Source: Microscillaceae bacterium (lineage in GTDB: Bacteria > Bacteroidota > Bacteroidia > Cytophagales > Microscillaceae). From it: a stretch of DNA of 42,264 nucleotides. The position numbers and the translations under genes were made by a program. The notes under the pieces are model-generated. The model saw only the letters and a list, made by a program, of their open reading frames with translations. It ran no database searches and was not told the origin of the DNA. The DNA lies in the NCBI GenBank assembly GCA_025054775.1, contig JANWZA010000054.1, positions 1 to 42,264 on the forward strand, given 5' to 3'. Below are positions 1-8,867 of this stretch, one piece after another (within the stretch, counting starts at the first letter, position 1; the number at the start of each line of letters is the position of its first letter).

Positions 1-1833
1 GCCAATCACGGTAGAAAGAATTCCTTGCGACAGGTCGGCACGAATTTTTTGCAAAAATTGCTTGGAGTTAGGATTAGAGTAATTAGCATTGCTTACAGGA
101 TAATTTCCTAAACTTATTCCAAAAGTGTATAGGTTGCCATCGGTGTCAAAATCAATAAAATAGCATTGGTCAGCTTGGTTTGTACCTATGTAAGTAGTTT
201 GCACATGAGAGCCGTTAGCGGTAAAGCGTGCAATAAAACCATCTTCTACTCCTAAAAAATTCTGCCTAAATGCGCCTGGTTGTGTGGGTAAATTGTTGCT
301 ATTAGTCATTCCACAGATATAAATATCTCCTGTGGGGCCTTCCTTGAGGTTGTAGATGGCTTCATATCCATTTCCTCCATAGTAAGTACTCCAAATGAGA
401 GCAGAGAGGTTAGTATTAAGTTTAGAGATTACGCCATCGTGAGTACCTGTAATGCTATTTTTGAAGGCATTGAGCAAAGGGTAATTACTAGAGGCAGTAA
501 TTGTAGCTACGTAAATATTTCCTTGGGTATCTACATAAATATCACCTCTAAAGTTATCTCCATAATTGTAAATAACTGAAAAATTGTCTTCGGTCAAGCC
601 ATCATTAGCACTACCTCCCAAATAGGTAGAACCTACTAGACCGTTACCATTGAAGTTAAATTTAGTTACAAATAAATCCGTACCATTATTAAATGTAATT
701 CCACCGATAGGTGCGGTATTGCCTGCTCCTCCTCGAAAGGTATTTTGGAAGGCATTTTGGCGTGGAAAGTTAGTAGAACCTGTTGTACCAAAAACCACTA
801 GTTGATCGTTAGCATCAGTAACCAGACTATGGGGTACATCCGCATCGTTTCCACCTAAAAAAGTACTGTAAATTAGATTTCTACCATCACTACTAAATTT
901 CATGATTACTACATCAATATTTCCTGAAAAACCTACCTGAAAAGCTCCTGTGGTAGCAGGAAAGCGCCCTCCGAATACAATACCTCCCAAGTAAAAGTTT
1001 TCAGCCTTGTCGTAGGTTGCTGTAAAGCCCCAGTTATCATCTCTGGATCCAGAGTAGGTAGAAAAAATAAGTTCAGGGTCTATGGTAAGGGTTTGTTTTT
1101 TGTCATATTGTCCTATACTAAAAGTAATAGTTTGGTCTTTCAGCTGAAAAGCCGAAGGTATTTCAAGGATTTTACCGCTAATGTTTTGAAAAGTATGAGG
1201 CTTTTTCTCTACAATTTTCATTAAAGGTGTTTCTATGAGCAAGTGCCCATTTTCTAAGGATATTTTGCTTACATGGTTATATTTCAAGCGAATTTGGTCG
1301 GGATTAGCTTGTGGGTGTAAAATAAATTCATATTTCAAGTTGTGGTAATGTTCAAAGATGCGAAGGTCAATATTAGGGTAAATATCTTTGTAAATCAATT
1401 CGCTAAAAGCAGGTAAGTCAGTTGCCCATTCATTAGGATTATCTCCTAAAAAAAAGTTATATTTTTCTGGGTGAGGTTTTTGAGGTATTAAAATGGTATT
1501 ATGATTAGCTCCCACGATTTCTATTTCAAAGCTACAGGCTTGAATACTATCTGTAAATTTCTTGTTCTTATCACGATTGTAGTGGCGTTCACGCAAAGCA
1601 TTAACATCGTAAAAACTATATTGTAAAGCATTTTTTTTCAAAAATAGATAGCCCGAAGGAATAGAAGCTCTGTAGATCACCGAGGCATCCCATTGATTTT
1701 GATTAGGAATAAAGCGTATTTGTGAGGCAAGCTCTTGGGCATGAGCCAGGGGTACTGCTTGCTTTTGGGCTTTCGTAGTGTGGGTTAGAATAACTAATAG
1801 CCCTAAGAGATAGAATAACTGAAGGTTTCTCAT
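1..1833 (-). CDS. SBBP-repeat (beta-propeller) secreted protein, C-terminus cut by window edge
   Basis: Open from an ATG at 1833 to the left edge (611 codons, no stop), so only the N-terminal part is present. It begins with a signal peptide (hydrophobic core LFYLLGLLVIL, then TKAQ). An N-terminal region of about 250 residues follows, of the kind that precedes SBBP repeats in Bacteroidota (contains RFIPNQNQWD and YKDIYPNIDLRIF). Then come repeated propeller units with the signatures STFLGG, STYLGG and STYYGG, each followed by GDIY/GNIYV and NFP/NLPTQPGAF-type segments. Such proteins are exported and often carry a type IX secretion tail; that part would lie outside the window. A TAnnTTTG element (CAAAAATA on the plus strand, 1867-1874) sits upstream. 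Ligand and role are unknown. The family call is firm; the full length is not known. Confidence 0.85.
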   Translation of the reverse strand, partial: MRNLQLFYLLGLLVILTHTTKAQKQAVPLAHAQELASQIRFIPNQNQWDASVIYRASIPSGYLFLKKNALQYSFYDVNALRERHYNRDKNKKFTDSIQACSFEIEIVGANHNTILIPQKPHPEKYNFFLGDNPNEWATDLPAFSELIYKDIYPNIDLRIFEHYHNLKYEFILHPQANPDQIRLKYNHVSKISLENGHLLIETPLMKIVEKKPHTFQNISGKILEIPSAFQLKDQTITFSIGQYDKKQTLTIDPELIFSTYSGSRDDNWGFTATYDKAENFYLGGIVFGGRFPATTGAFQVGFSGNIDVVIMKFSSDGRNLIYSTFLGGNDADVPHSLVTDANDQLVVFGTTGSTNFPRQNAFQNTFRGGAGNTAPIGGITFNNGTDLFVTKFNFNGNGLVGSTYLGGSANDGLTEDNFSVIYNYGDNFRGDIYVDTQGNIYVATITASSNYPLLNAFKNSITGTHDGVISKLNTNLSALIWSTYYGGNGYEAIYNLKEGPTGDIYICGMTNSNNLPTQPGAFRQNFLGVEDGFIARFTANGSHVQTTYIGTNQADQCYFIDFDTDGNLYTFGISLGNYPVSNANYSNPNSKQFLQKIRADLSQGILSTVIG

Positions 1834-1919
1834 ATTCTGAGTAGCTAAATGTAACGAATCTACTTACAAAAATACGCTTTTTTTAGGAATTTATTACATG
1901 CTTGCGTCCGAAAAGTAAA

Positions 1920-1964
1920 AGAGATAACACATAAAAGTTTTTAAGGCTTCTTAGTGTTATCTCT
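1920..1964 (-). terminator. Hairpin terminator after the FMN reductase gene
   Basis: An 11-bp perfect inverted repeat (AGAGATAACAC at 1920-1930, GTGTTATCTCT at 1954-1964). On the minus strand it is followed by a T-rich stretch (TTTTACTTTT). It lies just downstream of the stop of the 1987-2580 gene, so it probably ends that transcript. Confidence 0.65.
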
Positions 1965-1986
1965 CTGTACGATTTTTAAGTGTTGT

Positions 1987-2580
1987 TTAAGCTAACACTT
2001 CTTCAAAGTTCCATTTTTGAGCAAGAGTATAGGTATACTTTACAAAACTTTGTGCGGTTGTTTCATAGAGCGAGTTACCTAAGCTATTACCTTGCTCGTC
2101 AAGGTTTTGGTCGGTTTCATGCGACTCTAACAAGCGAGGAGAAATAACACTGAACTTATTACTAAAGCTAATTACCTTGTTTAATACTGTGGTAATATCT
2201 AAACAAGGAATTCTACCGCCACGCCCCGCAGAGACCCCTACCAAAGCAAAGATTTTATTGTCTAACAGGTAGCTAAAATCTTTGCTTGCAATTTGGTGAA
2301 AAAGGTTAATTACTTCAGCGTTCGTACTCCAGTTGTATTCGGGTAATACCCAAATAATGACTTGTGCTTTATGCCATTTTTCTATCAACTCCGCTTGAAA
2401 GGTAGTAAGTTTCTCTTTTTGAATAGAACCCCGTCCTACATTAGGTATATCATAATTTTCAAAATCTACGATTTGTGTGGTAGCATTTTCTTGTTGGCAA
2501 AGTTGTTGTAAGTACCGAGCTACGCGTAGGCTGTTGCTATTTTTGCGGGATGAAGTAGAAATAATAAGTGTTGGTAACAT
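1987..2580 (-). CDS. NAD(P)H-dependent FMN reductase family protein
   Basis: 197 residues, a usual length for the flavodoxin-like NADPH-dependent FMN reductase family. It opens with a beta strand and phosphate-binding loop typical of the fold (LIISTSSRKNSNSLRVA). The family motif PEYNWSTNAEVIN is near residue 80, where consensus is PEYN-(G/W)-S, and a GVSAGRGG loop is near residue 117. These enzymes bind FMN and reduce flavin, quinone or azo substrates with NAD(P)H in the cytoplasm; the real substrate cannot be told from sequence. It is a single gene on the minus strand, separated by hairpins on both sides (2662-2697 and 1920-1964), so it is probably monocistronic. Confidence 0.85.
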   Translation of the reverse strand: MLPTLIISTSSRKNSNSLRVARYLQQLCQQENATTQIVDFENYDIPNVGRGSIQKEKLTTFQAELIEKWHKAQVIIWVLPEYNWSTNAEVINLFHQIASKDFSYLLDNKIFALVGVSAGRGGRIPCLDITTVLNKVISFSNKFSVISPRLLESHETDQNLDEQGNSLGNSLYETTAQSFVKYTYTLAQKWNFEEVLA

Positions 2581-2661
2581 ATCTGTTCTTAAAAAAGTAA
2601 AGGTATTTAGATTTCAAAACGTTAAATTTTATCAAATTGTTTTTCTAGATTTCACAGAAAT

Positions 2662-2697
2662 TGAAACCTTGCTTACTTTGATACAAACAAGGTTTCA
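2662..2697 (-). terminator. Inverted repeat, probable terminator after the OmpA/TSP3 gene
   Basis: A 10-bp inverted repeat (TGAAACCTTG at 2662-2671, CAAGGTTTCA at 2688-2697) lies 16 bases past the stop codon at 2713 of the OmpA-family gene. No clear T-run follows on the minus strand, so termination is inferred from position and stem only. Confidence 0.5.
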
Positions 2698-2712
2698 TAT
2701 GAAGACTATGTT

Positions 2713-3567
2713 TTACCTACTAATAATATTCATTTCTACGCGTCGGTTGCGTTGTCTGCCTTCGGGAGTAGCATTTGTATCGATAGGACGCGTTTCCCCG
2801 AACCCTTTGGCTTCTATGCGGTGCGGTTCTATACCCTTATTTATAAGGTATTGACGTACAGCATTAGCACGATTGTTAGAGAGTATCATATTAGCCTCTT
2901 CTTCTCCCTCACTATCGGTATGTCCTTCTAAGTTGATATAAGAGTTTGGATATTTTTTTAGCAAAGCAACCAACTCATCTAAGATAGGAAAGGAAACGGG
3001 CTTTATTTCTGCTTTGGCAGTCTCGAACAGCACACGGCTAGCTTTTTCTAAAATTACTTTCTCTTCTTGCTTAATTACTTCAGGGCAGCCCCTATTTGTT
3101 CTCGGACCAGGGGTTTCAGGGCAGAGGTCGTCTTTGTCAAATGTGCCATCTTTATCGCGGTCTTCCTCACGAGCTTTTTCAGGACAACCTCTGTTGTACT
3201 TTGGACCAGGAACATCGGGGCAGAGGTCGTCTTTATCAGGAATGCCATCTCCGTCGGTATCAGGGCAACCCTTGAACAGGGGTATTCCTGGAATGTCAGG
3301 GCATTCATCTAAGTAATCATAGATGCCGTCGCCATCTCTATCAGGAGGGCAACCGAACTCATCAACTTGTATTCCTCTAGGTGTGTTAGGGCATTTATCG
3401 CGTACGTTGGGAACTCCGTCTTGGTCGGAGTCCTCTTTGTAAACACCAGGTACAGTAATGTTACGGTTATTAGTCGGTTTTTTGTCTTTATCTTTTTGAG
3501 CGATTGCGGTAAGAGATACGCTAATAAGTACTATACCTATCACGAGATAGAAAATTGGTTTGAACAT
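2713..3567 (-). CDS. OmpA-family protein with thrombospondin type 3 repeats
   Basis: With the start at 3567 it has 284 residues: a signal peptide (MFKPIFYLVIGIVLISVS, then LTAIAQ), four acidic calcium-binding TSP3-like repeats (DSDQDGVPN, DRDGDGIYD, DTDGDGIPD, DRDKDGTFD, each followed by a C-P-x-x-P-G/R segment), and a C-terminal OmpA-like peptidoglycan-binding domain. That domain has GHTDSEGEEEANMILSNNRA, then VRQYLINKGI and RNRRVEMNI, including the Asp and Arg expected to hold diaminopimelate. It probably links the outer membrane to peptidoglycan. An in-frame ATG at 3594 would add nine residues. I chose 3567 because it gives a cleaner signal peptide, and because a TAnnTTTG box (TAGTTTTG, immediately upstream of 3594) would start transcription near or after that first ATG. 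Confidence 0.9.
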   Translation of the reverse strand: MFKPIFYLVIGIVLISVSLTAIAQKDKDKKPTNNRNITVPGVYKEDSDQDGVPNVRDKCPNTPRGIQVDEFGCPPDRDGDGIYDYLDECPDIPGIPLFKGCPDTDGDGIPDKDDLCPDVPGPKYNRGCPEKAREEDRDKDGTFDKDDLCPETPGPRTNRGCPEVIKQEEKVILEKASRVLFETAKAEIKPVSFPILDELVALLKKYPNSYINLEGHTDSEGEEEANMILSNNRANAVRQYLINKGIEPHRIEAKGFGETRPIDTNATPEGRQRNRRVEMNIISR

Positions 3568-3702
3568 TCGCTTAACTTTTATTAGGTTAAACATAGTTTA
3601 CAAAACTACAAAGTAGTTATTAGTCAAATAAGCACACCACATTAATACGTAAAAGAAGGAAAAAAAGAAACTCTTTTTGGCAAAAAAAGTATTTTTTTGT
3701 TA

Positions 3703-4299
3703 CTAAAATAATTTTTGGGTAATTAGGGCAATCATTTTTTGAATAGCTTGGCCTCGGTGGCTTATTAGGTTTTTAGTTTGTTTATCCATTTCTGCAAAGG
3801 TTTGCATGTAGCCTTGAGGTACAAAAATTGGATCATAACCGAAGCCGTTTATTCCTCTTGGTGTATCTATAATAGTCCCTTTTACTTCTCCTTCAAATTG
3901 CCAAAGTGTACCTTCCTGTATTAAGGAAATAACACACACAAATCGTGCATTTCTGTTGCTGTGCTGATGTAAGTTTTTTAATAAAAGTGTAATATTTTTT
4001 TTATCATCCTTAGGCAAACCTGCATAATAGGCAGAGTGTACGCCAGGGGCACCGTCAAGGGCTTCTACTTCCAGGCCTGAGTCATCGGCAAAGCAAGCAA
4101 TTTGGTAATTTTGCCATACATACATAGCTTTTTGTGCCGAATTGCCTGCAATTGTATCGTTAGTTTCAGGCAGCTCCTCGTGGCAGCCAATGTCATTTAG
4201 CCCAATTATGTGAAAATGGTTAGCTAAAAGGGCTCGCATTTCAGCAATTTTGCCTGCATTGTGCGAAGCGAAGCAAAGTGTAGGTAACTGGTTAGCCAT
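3703..4299 (-). CDS. rdgB: XTP/dITP diphosphatase (RdgB/HAM1 family)
   Basis: 198 residues, the normal family length. It hydrolyses the non-canonical purine nucleotides dITP, XTP and ITP to monophosphates, keeping deaminated bases out of DNA and RNA. Visible motifs are the N-terminal substrate loop FASHNAGKIAEM (residues 10-21), the metal-site segment FADDSGLEVEALDGAPGVHSAYYAG (about residues 70-94, written here only as a landmark), NGFGYDPIFVP, and the C-terminal SHRGQA base-recognition motif. The Lys of NAGK and the Asp pair of ADDSG are present, so it should be active. It is a single gene. A TAATTTTG -7 element lies on the minus strand at 4413-4420, without a clear -33 partner. Confidence 0.95.
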   Translation of the reverse strand: MANQLPTLCFASHNAGKIAEMRALLANHFHIIGLNDIGCHEELPETNDTIAGNSAQKAMYVWQNYQIACFADDSGLEVEALDGAPGVHSAYYAGLPKDDKKNITLLLKNLHQHSNRNARFVCVISLIQEGTLWQFEGEVKGTIIDTPRGINGFGYDPIFVPQGYMQTFAEMDKQTKNLISHRGQAIQKMIALITQKLF

Positions 4300-4627
4300 A
4301 AGCTAGAAAGTTGCAAATTGAGCAGACTCAAAAACCCTTTGGTTTTCTAATTGTTTTCTACTCTACATATTTCAAATCGTTGTAATTTAATAATATAGCT
4401 TATTAAGTTTTGCAAAATTATGAAAAAAGTTAGATTTCAGATAGGGATAGAATGTGAAATGCCACGAGGTTTTATTAAGGGAATTAAACTGAAAATTGTA
4501 TTTTGTAAGTATGAAACTACATTATCATTCATTACTTTGAACTCCCAACCTTAACACAATTTGTAGGCTTTCAACTTGACATAACCATAAATCTTGTTTT
4601 TATTTGAATGTAAGTATTGTTCGTTTG
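4300..4627. other. Intergenic, no gene seen
   Basis: 328 bp between rdgB and the parC-like gene. Apart from the -7-like TAATTTTG for rdgB (minus strand, 4413-4420), I see no ORF with family features, no strong hairpin, and no remnant of the missing ParC C-terminal blades in any minus-strand frame. Confidence 0.6.
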
Positions 4628-6661
4628 TTATTTATTTTTTTCTTGAAACATATCAACTTGACTCACTTCTTTTTTGTTATTTTGATTTGCCAAAGGTATT
4701 TCTGCTTGGTTTTGCTCAGCTTTGAATGTAATACTTCTTACAGGGTATCGCGTAAGGATATTTCCTGCTACATTTTTACCTTTAATCTCAATATTAGCAA
4801 AATTATACTCAAAAACTTTATTTTTAGCTGTGCAACTAGGGCTTAATTTTATGGTAACAATATCACACACGGCTTCAGGTTTAGCACTGATATACAAGAG
4901 CTTAGAATTGTCTGTGCCTTTGGTGACATCATATTCCCGGTCGCGAATATAGCCTTCTAGCTTAAATTTTTTTACCATAGTATTTCCCTCTTCGCCATCC
5001 CGATAAATTGCCTGAAATACCCAGTCTTTGGTTTGCTTATCTAATACACCTACGTACAAAATGTCTTTACCTACGAAAACTTTTTCTGCAATTTTCTTAA
5101 CGATATATTTGCCATCTGCCTTAAAAACGATAATATCGTCGATATCTGAACAGTTGCATACAAACTCATCTTTTTTCAAGCCATATCCAATAAAGCCCTC
5201 TTCGCGATTTACGTATAATTTTTGGTTATTTGCCACAACTTCAGTGGCTTCAATGGTTTCAAAAGTGGTAATTTGTGTTTTCCGTTCTCTTCCTTTGCCA
5301 TATTTTTTTAATAAATCTTTGAAGTATTGGATGGCGTATTTGGTCAAATTAGCTAAATGGGTTTCCACTTCGGCTAACTCCTCTTGTATTTTTTGTATAG
5401 CCTCATCAGCCTTGAAGGCATCATACCTAGAAATGCGTTTAATCCGAATTTCAGTGAGTTTCAAAATATCCTCTTGCGTAATTTTGCGGTAGAAATTTTT
5501 TTTGTAAGGTTCTAACCCTGCGTCAATAGTTTGTAAAACGGCTTCAAAAGTTTCGCACTCCTCAATATTGCGGTAGATGCGATTTTCAATAAAAATTTTC
5601 TCTAATGAACTATGCAACAATTTTTCTAGTAGTTCGTGCTTGCGTATTTTGAGTTCTTGTTCTAATAAATTAACTGTATTTTGGGTATTGATTTTGAGCA
5701 GTTCGTGGACATCAATGAATTGCGGCTTTTTGTCAATAATGACACAAGCATTAGGGGAGATGCTTAATTCACAAAGTGTGAAAGCGTACAAGGCATTGAT
5801 GGTGGTTTTGGCATCAGCTCCTGGGGCGAGTTCTAGCAAAATAGCTACCTCTTTGGCAGTATTGTCAGTTACTTTTTTTATTTTGATTTTGCCTGCTTCA
5901 ATAGCTTTAAGAATACTCTCAATTAAGACGGTAGTAGTAACTGAAAAAGGTACATCTTTGATAATGAGGTGCTTGCGGTCAAACTCCTCTATCTTTGCTC
6001 TAATTCTTACTTTGCCTCCTTTTTTGCCTGCTTTGTATTGCGAAGCGTCAATCAGCCCGCCTGTGGGAAAGTCAGGAATAAGCAAAATTTCTTTGCCTTT
6101 CAAAATATTTATGGAAGCCTCAATCAGTTCGCAAAAGTTATGTGGTAAAATTTTGGTAGAAAGTCCCACGGCAATACCTTCTGCCCCTTGCGCCAAGAGT
6201 AAAGGGAATTTGACAGGGAGTGTAATAGGTTCTTTTTTTCTGCCATCATAAGAGAGTTGCCATTGGGTAGTTTGTGGATTGAAAACCACTTCAAGGGCAA
6301 ATTTAGAAAGGCGTGCCTCGATGTAACGAGGTGCAGCGGCGGAGTCTCCTGTTCGGATATCCCCCCAGTTTCCTTGTGTATCAATAAGTAAATCTTTTTG
6401 CCCTAAATTTACCAAAGCCTCTCCGATAGAGGCATCCCCATGTGGGTGAAACTGCATGGCTTGCCCAATGATATTCGCTGCTTTGTGGTATCGTCCATCG
6501 TCCATTTCTTTCATGGCATGCAAAATTCGCCTTTGTACAGGCTTTAGCCCATCTTCTACGGCAGGCACGGCACGCTCTAAAATAACGTATGAGGCATAAT
6601 CTAAAAACCAATCTTGGTAGAAATCGGCTACGCTTAAATGATTGTCTCTGGTTTGGTTCAT
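4628..6661 (-). CDS. parC: DNA topoisomerase IV subunit A (ParC-like), shortened C-terminal domain
   Basis: 677 residues. It is the DNA-cleaving subunit of a type IIA topoisomerase, which decatenates chromosomes together with ParE (not in this window). The breakage-reunion domain is complete: LKPVQRRIL (residues 39-47), FHPHGDASIGEALV (71-84), the active-site Tyr at 113 in AAPRYIEARLS, and GLSTKILPHNF near 190. A coiled-coil arm lies around 400-470. The CTD starts as in other Bacteroidota ParC proteins (KLYVNREEGFIGYGL, NCSDIDDIIVF, KKIAEKVFVGKDILY) but ends after GNILTRYPVRSITFK with a polar tail. From memory of the family, homologues run about 850-900 residues, so roughly 200 residues of the CTD, including later blades, are absent. 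A two-element promoter lies at 6802-6832. The gene call is sure; the choice of ParC over GyrA rests on overall resemblance. Confidence 0.88.
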   Translation of the reverse strand: MNQTRDNHLSVADFYQDWFLDYASYVILERAVPAVEDGLKPVQRRILHAMKEMDDGRYHKAANIIGQAMQFHPHGDASIGEALVNLGQKDLLIDTQGNWGDIRTGDSAAAPRYIEARLSKFALEVVFNPQTTQWQLSYDGRKKEPITLPVKFPLLLAQGAEGIAVGLSTKILPHNFCELIEASINILKGKEILLIPDFPTGGLIDASQYKAGKKGGKVRIRAKIEEFDRKHLIIKDVPFSVTTTVLIESILKAIEAGKIKIKKVTDNTAKEVAILLELAPGADAKTTINALYAFTLCELSISPNACVIIDKKPQFIDVHELLKINTQNTVNLLEQELKIRKHELLEKLLHSSLEKIFIENRIYRNIEECETFEAVLQTIDAGLEPYKKNFYRKITQEDILKLTEIRIKRISRYDAFKADEAIQKIQEELAEVETHLANLTKYAIQYFKDLLKKYGKGRERKTQITTFETIEATEVVANNQKLYVNREEGFIGYGLKKDEFVCNCSDIDDIIVFKADGKYIVKKIAEKVFVGKDILYVGVLDKQTKDWVFQAIYRDGEEGNTMVKKFKLEGYIRDREYDVTKGTDNSKLLYISAKPEAVCDIVTIKLSPSCTAKNKVFEYNFANIEIKGKNVAGNILTRYPVRSITFKAEQNQAEIPLANQNNKKEVSQVDMFQEKNK

Positions 6662-6801
6662 AATTGAAAATATCTTTTATATATCCTTACACTTACAAAG
6701 GGCAGCTGTTATTGAAAATGTAACGGGTCTTGATGAGTTCTAATTTGTTTTTATTTTAGTTGGTTTCAGGTTTATGCTATTCTCAAATAGCTTGTTTTCT
6801 G

Positions 6802-6832
6802 CAAAGGTATAAAAATTTACAAAATATTGCAA
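6802..6832 (-). promoter_or_regulatory. Bacteroidota-type promoter for the parC-like gene
   Basis: On the minus strand TTG (6830-6832), a 20-nt spacer, then TACCTTTG (6802-6809), matching the TTG-N19-TAnnTTTG consensus of the primary sigma factor of this phylum. It lies about 140 bp before the start codon at 6661. Confidence 0.6.
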
Positions 6833-6920
6833 AAATCACTCAAAATTTGAGCAAAGCTAAATTACTTTGGCTAACCTTATAGCTTTTTATTACAGTTTAA
6901 GTTTGGTATTGACTGCCCAA

Positions 6921-7008
6921 ATGCGTTGGAAGTGAGAGGCAGACTCTGCAAAACAGGACTTTACGCAAAGCACCAAAGCATAAGTAAAGCTCTCTGAAGA
7001 TACACCTT
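6921..7008. repeat. Diverged intergenic repeat, copy 1 (partner at 26033-26115)
   Basis: This 88-bp stretch shares its ends and several internal blocks with 26033-26115: ATGCGTT at the left end, CACCAAAGCATAAG (against TACCGAAGCATAAG) in the middle, and CACCTT at the right end. The order of blocks is the same. It sits in the 512-bp gap between the parC-like gene and the LptF/G gene (6662-7173), which otherwise holds only the parC promoter. Function is unknown; it may be a decayed dispersed element. Confidence 0.45.
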
Positions 7009-7173
7009 CTGTTCTTGAAGCAAGAGCAAAAAGTAAGAGAAAGTTTATAAAAAACATAAACACGAGAGATTTTGGCCTAGTAAATGATTGACTTTTAAGT
7101 CTAATAATTCTACTTTCTCAAAAACAACTCTACTTACTTGTAGTGCCTTACTTACAAGGTTCTTTGAATGCTA

Positions 7174-8853
7174 CTAGCCCTTGCTTACGCTCATTTTTAT
7201 TTTTTCCTTTTGTTTTTTCCACTTTTCTTTTAAGCGATAAAACCATACAAAGTAGGCATCAACTTCCAAAAGGCGAGAGTCGTTTTTAGCTTGTTGTAAG
7301 AAAAATAAGCCTACTAAGAGCAAGATTAAGTTAGGAGTCCACATTCCAGCAAGAATGGAAACGAAATTTTCTTTTGCCCATTTTTCTCCTGTCATTGTCA
7401 AGATATAATGTACTACAAAAAATGCTACTGAAATAATAATCGGCACTCCTAGGCCTCCCTTTTTAATAATTGCACCAAGGGGTGCACCAATTAAGAACAT
7501 AAGCAGACAGCCAAGAGATTCAGCATATCGTTTATGGATTTGAATAGAATATTCATTAAAATCACTTCTTACGTGTGCAAGTTCTTGGACACGGCTTTGC
7601 GTAGCCACACGTACGTTGCGGGCTTGCATGACAGCACGCTCCAAAACCGTTTTTTCGGTACTAGCTATTTTATTTTCTTGCATTTGTACCTGTATATTAT
7701 TAGGAGAGAAAGTGTGTATCTCCTCGGTGGCTAGCAATTTTTTATTGATTTTTAGTTTTACTGCCTCTTTGGGAGAACGTTCTTGTAATTTCTCTTCACT
7801 TCTAAACATAGCATTTTGTTTTTCATATTGCTCTTGTCTTTTTTTTATAAGTTCTACTATTTCACGTACAGCTTCCTTTTTACTATATTTTTGCTTGGCT
7901 TCTTGGTAATATTTGCGAATACTGTCGCTTTTAATCCATTCTTTGCCGTAGTACACATAATAAGACTGTACTGCAGAGAAATTAGCGTTTTCCAAACTTT
8001 CAGCTCTTTTTTGAATAGAGTCCAAATCGCTCCAAAGTTTTCTTGTGTTTTTCATTTGCCTGTTATGCAAAAAAAGCGATTGGTCAGTACGGCTTAAATC
8101 AAAAGAAGCGAGACTAAATACTAATTTGCTTTGCTTAAAGGAGTTGCGAACAAACCTATCACGAGAAGCCTGAGGAGTACTATAACTATAATCCTGCTGG
8201 TCGTTATAGCTATTGCCATTAAAAAGCTCTAATACAAGGTATCTTTCATTGAGAATAGTGTACATTTTGCCTGAGTCAGCTAAAATGACTTCCCGATTAC
8301 CTGCATTTTGCGTATGATTGTAAATAATAATTCCTTTGAGCGTTTTTCCGTCTTTATATTTTTGTTTAATCTTGATGCTATATCCAGGAATACCGTTGTA
8401 GAAAACACCTTCCTTAATATCTAAAGTAGGTTTTTTTTGTTTTAAGTCATACAAAAGGCTGTAAGCCTGCAGATTAGCCCAAGGGACTACACGTTCTTGA
8501 AACCAAAATGAGAGGATAGTAAGTAAAAAACAGAACATGCCCACAGGCAATAACACACGTGGCAAAGAGATGCCTGCTCCTTTGAGGGCAGTAAGTTCGT
8601 AATGCTCCCCTAAGTTGCCAAAAGCCATGAGTGTTCCTACTAATACAGCCAAAGGTAATGCCTGCGGGGTAAGGGATAAAGCAAAGTAGCTCATCAATTC
8701 CGCAAATAATTGATAACTAATATCCTTGCCTACCAATTCCTTGAAATAATTAACTACCACTTGCAATAGTAAGATAAATAATACTACTGAAAAGGTAAGC
8801 AAAAAAATACCGATAAAATTACGAATGATAAAACTATCTACTTTTTTGAGCAT
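7174..8853 (-). CDS. LptF/LptG (YjgP/YjgQ) family permease
   Basis: 559 residues. LptF/LptG proteins are the inner-membrane permease subunits of the Lpt complex that moves lipopolysaccharide to the outer membrane. The N-terminus is typical: FIIRNFIGIFLLTF, a first TM pair, then SLTPQALPLAVLVGTLMAFGNL and an ELTALKGAGIS coupling segment near residue 90. A third TM and a large periplasmic domain follow. The C-terminal three TMs span about residues 440-530 (CLLMFLIGAPLGAIIKKGGLG). The middle contains a long charged insertion (about residues 255-390, rich in K/E/Q) beyond the usual beta-jellyroll. Only one such gene is present here, so I cannot say F or G. The start region carries a 10-bp tandem duplication (8848-8867). 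Confidence 0.88.
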   Translation of the reverse strand: MLKKVDSFIIRNFIGIFLLTFSVVLFILLLQVVVNYFKELVGKDISYQLFAELMSYFALSLTPQALPLAVLVGTLMAFGNLGEHYELTALKGAGISLPRVLLPVGMFCFLLTILSFWFQERVVPWANLQAYSLLYDLKQKKPTLDIKEGVFYNGIPGYSIKIKQKYKDGKTLKGIIIYNHTQNAGNREVILADSGKMYTILNERYLVLELFNGNSYNDQQDYSYSTPQASRDRFVRNSFKQSKLVFSLASFDLSRTDQSLFLHNRQMKNTRKLWSDLDSIQKRAESLENANFSAVQSYYVYYGKEWIKSDSIRKYYQEAKQKYSKKEAVREIVELIKKRQEQYEKQNAMFRSEEKLQERSPKEAVKLKINKKLLATEEIHTFSPNNIQVQMQENKIASTEKTVLERAVMQARNVRVATQSRVQELAHVRSDFNEYSIQIHKRYAESLGCLLMFLIGAPLGAIIKKGGLGVPIIISVAFFVVHYILTMTGEKWAKENFVSILAGMWTPNLILLLVGLFFLQQAKNDSRLLEVDAYFVWFYRLKEKWKKQKEKIKMSVSKG

Positions 8854-8867
8854 AAATGAGCATAAAT
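8848..8867. repeat. 10-bp tandem duplication over the LptF/G start codon
   Basis: GAGCATAAAT occurs twice in a row (8848-8857 and 8858-8867, plus strand). On the minus strand this makes two ATG codons 10 bases apart, in different frames. The lower one (8851-8853) starts the permease. The upper one opens only a nine-codon ORF (8863 down to 8834). Confidence 0.8.

Noticed and set aside
3014-3316. Overlapping open frames on both strands in the TSP3 region of the OmpA gene
   Set aside because: They come from the repeated Asp/Gly/Pro-coding units keeping several frames open; only the OmpA frame has a signal peptide and known domains.
5577-6251. 224-codon open frame on the plus strand inside the parC-like gene
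   Set aside because: Antisense to a gene with complete conserved motifs; its translation is serine- and isoleucine-rich shadow sequence without family features.
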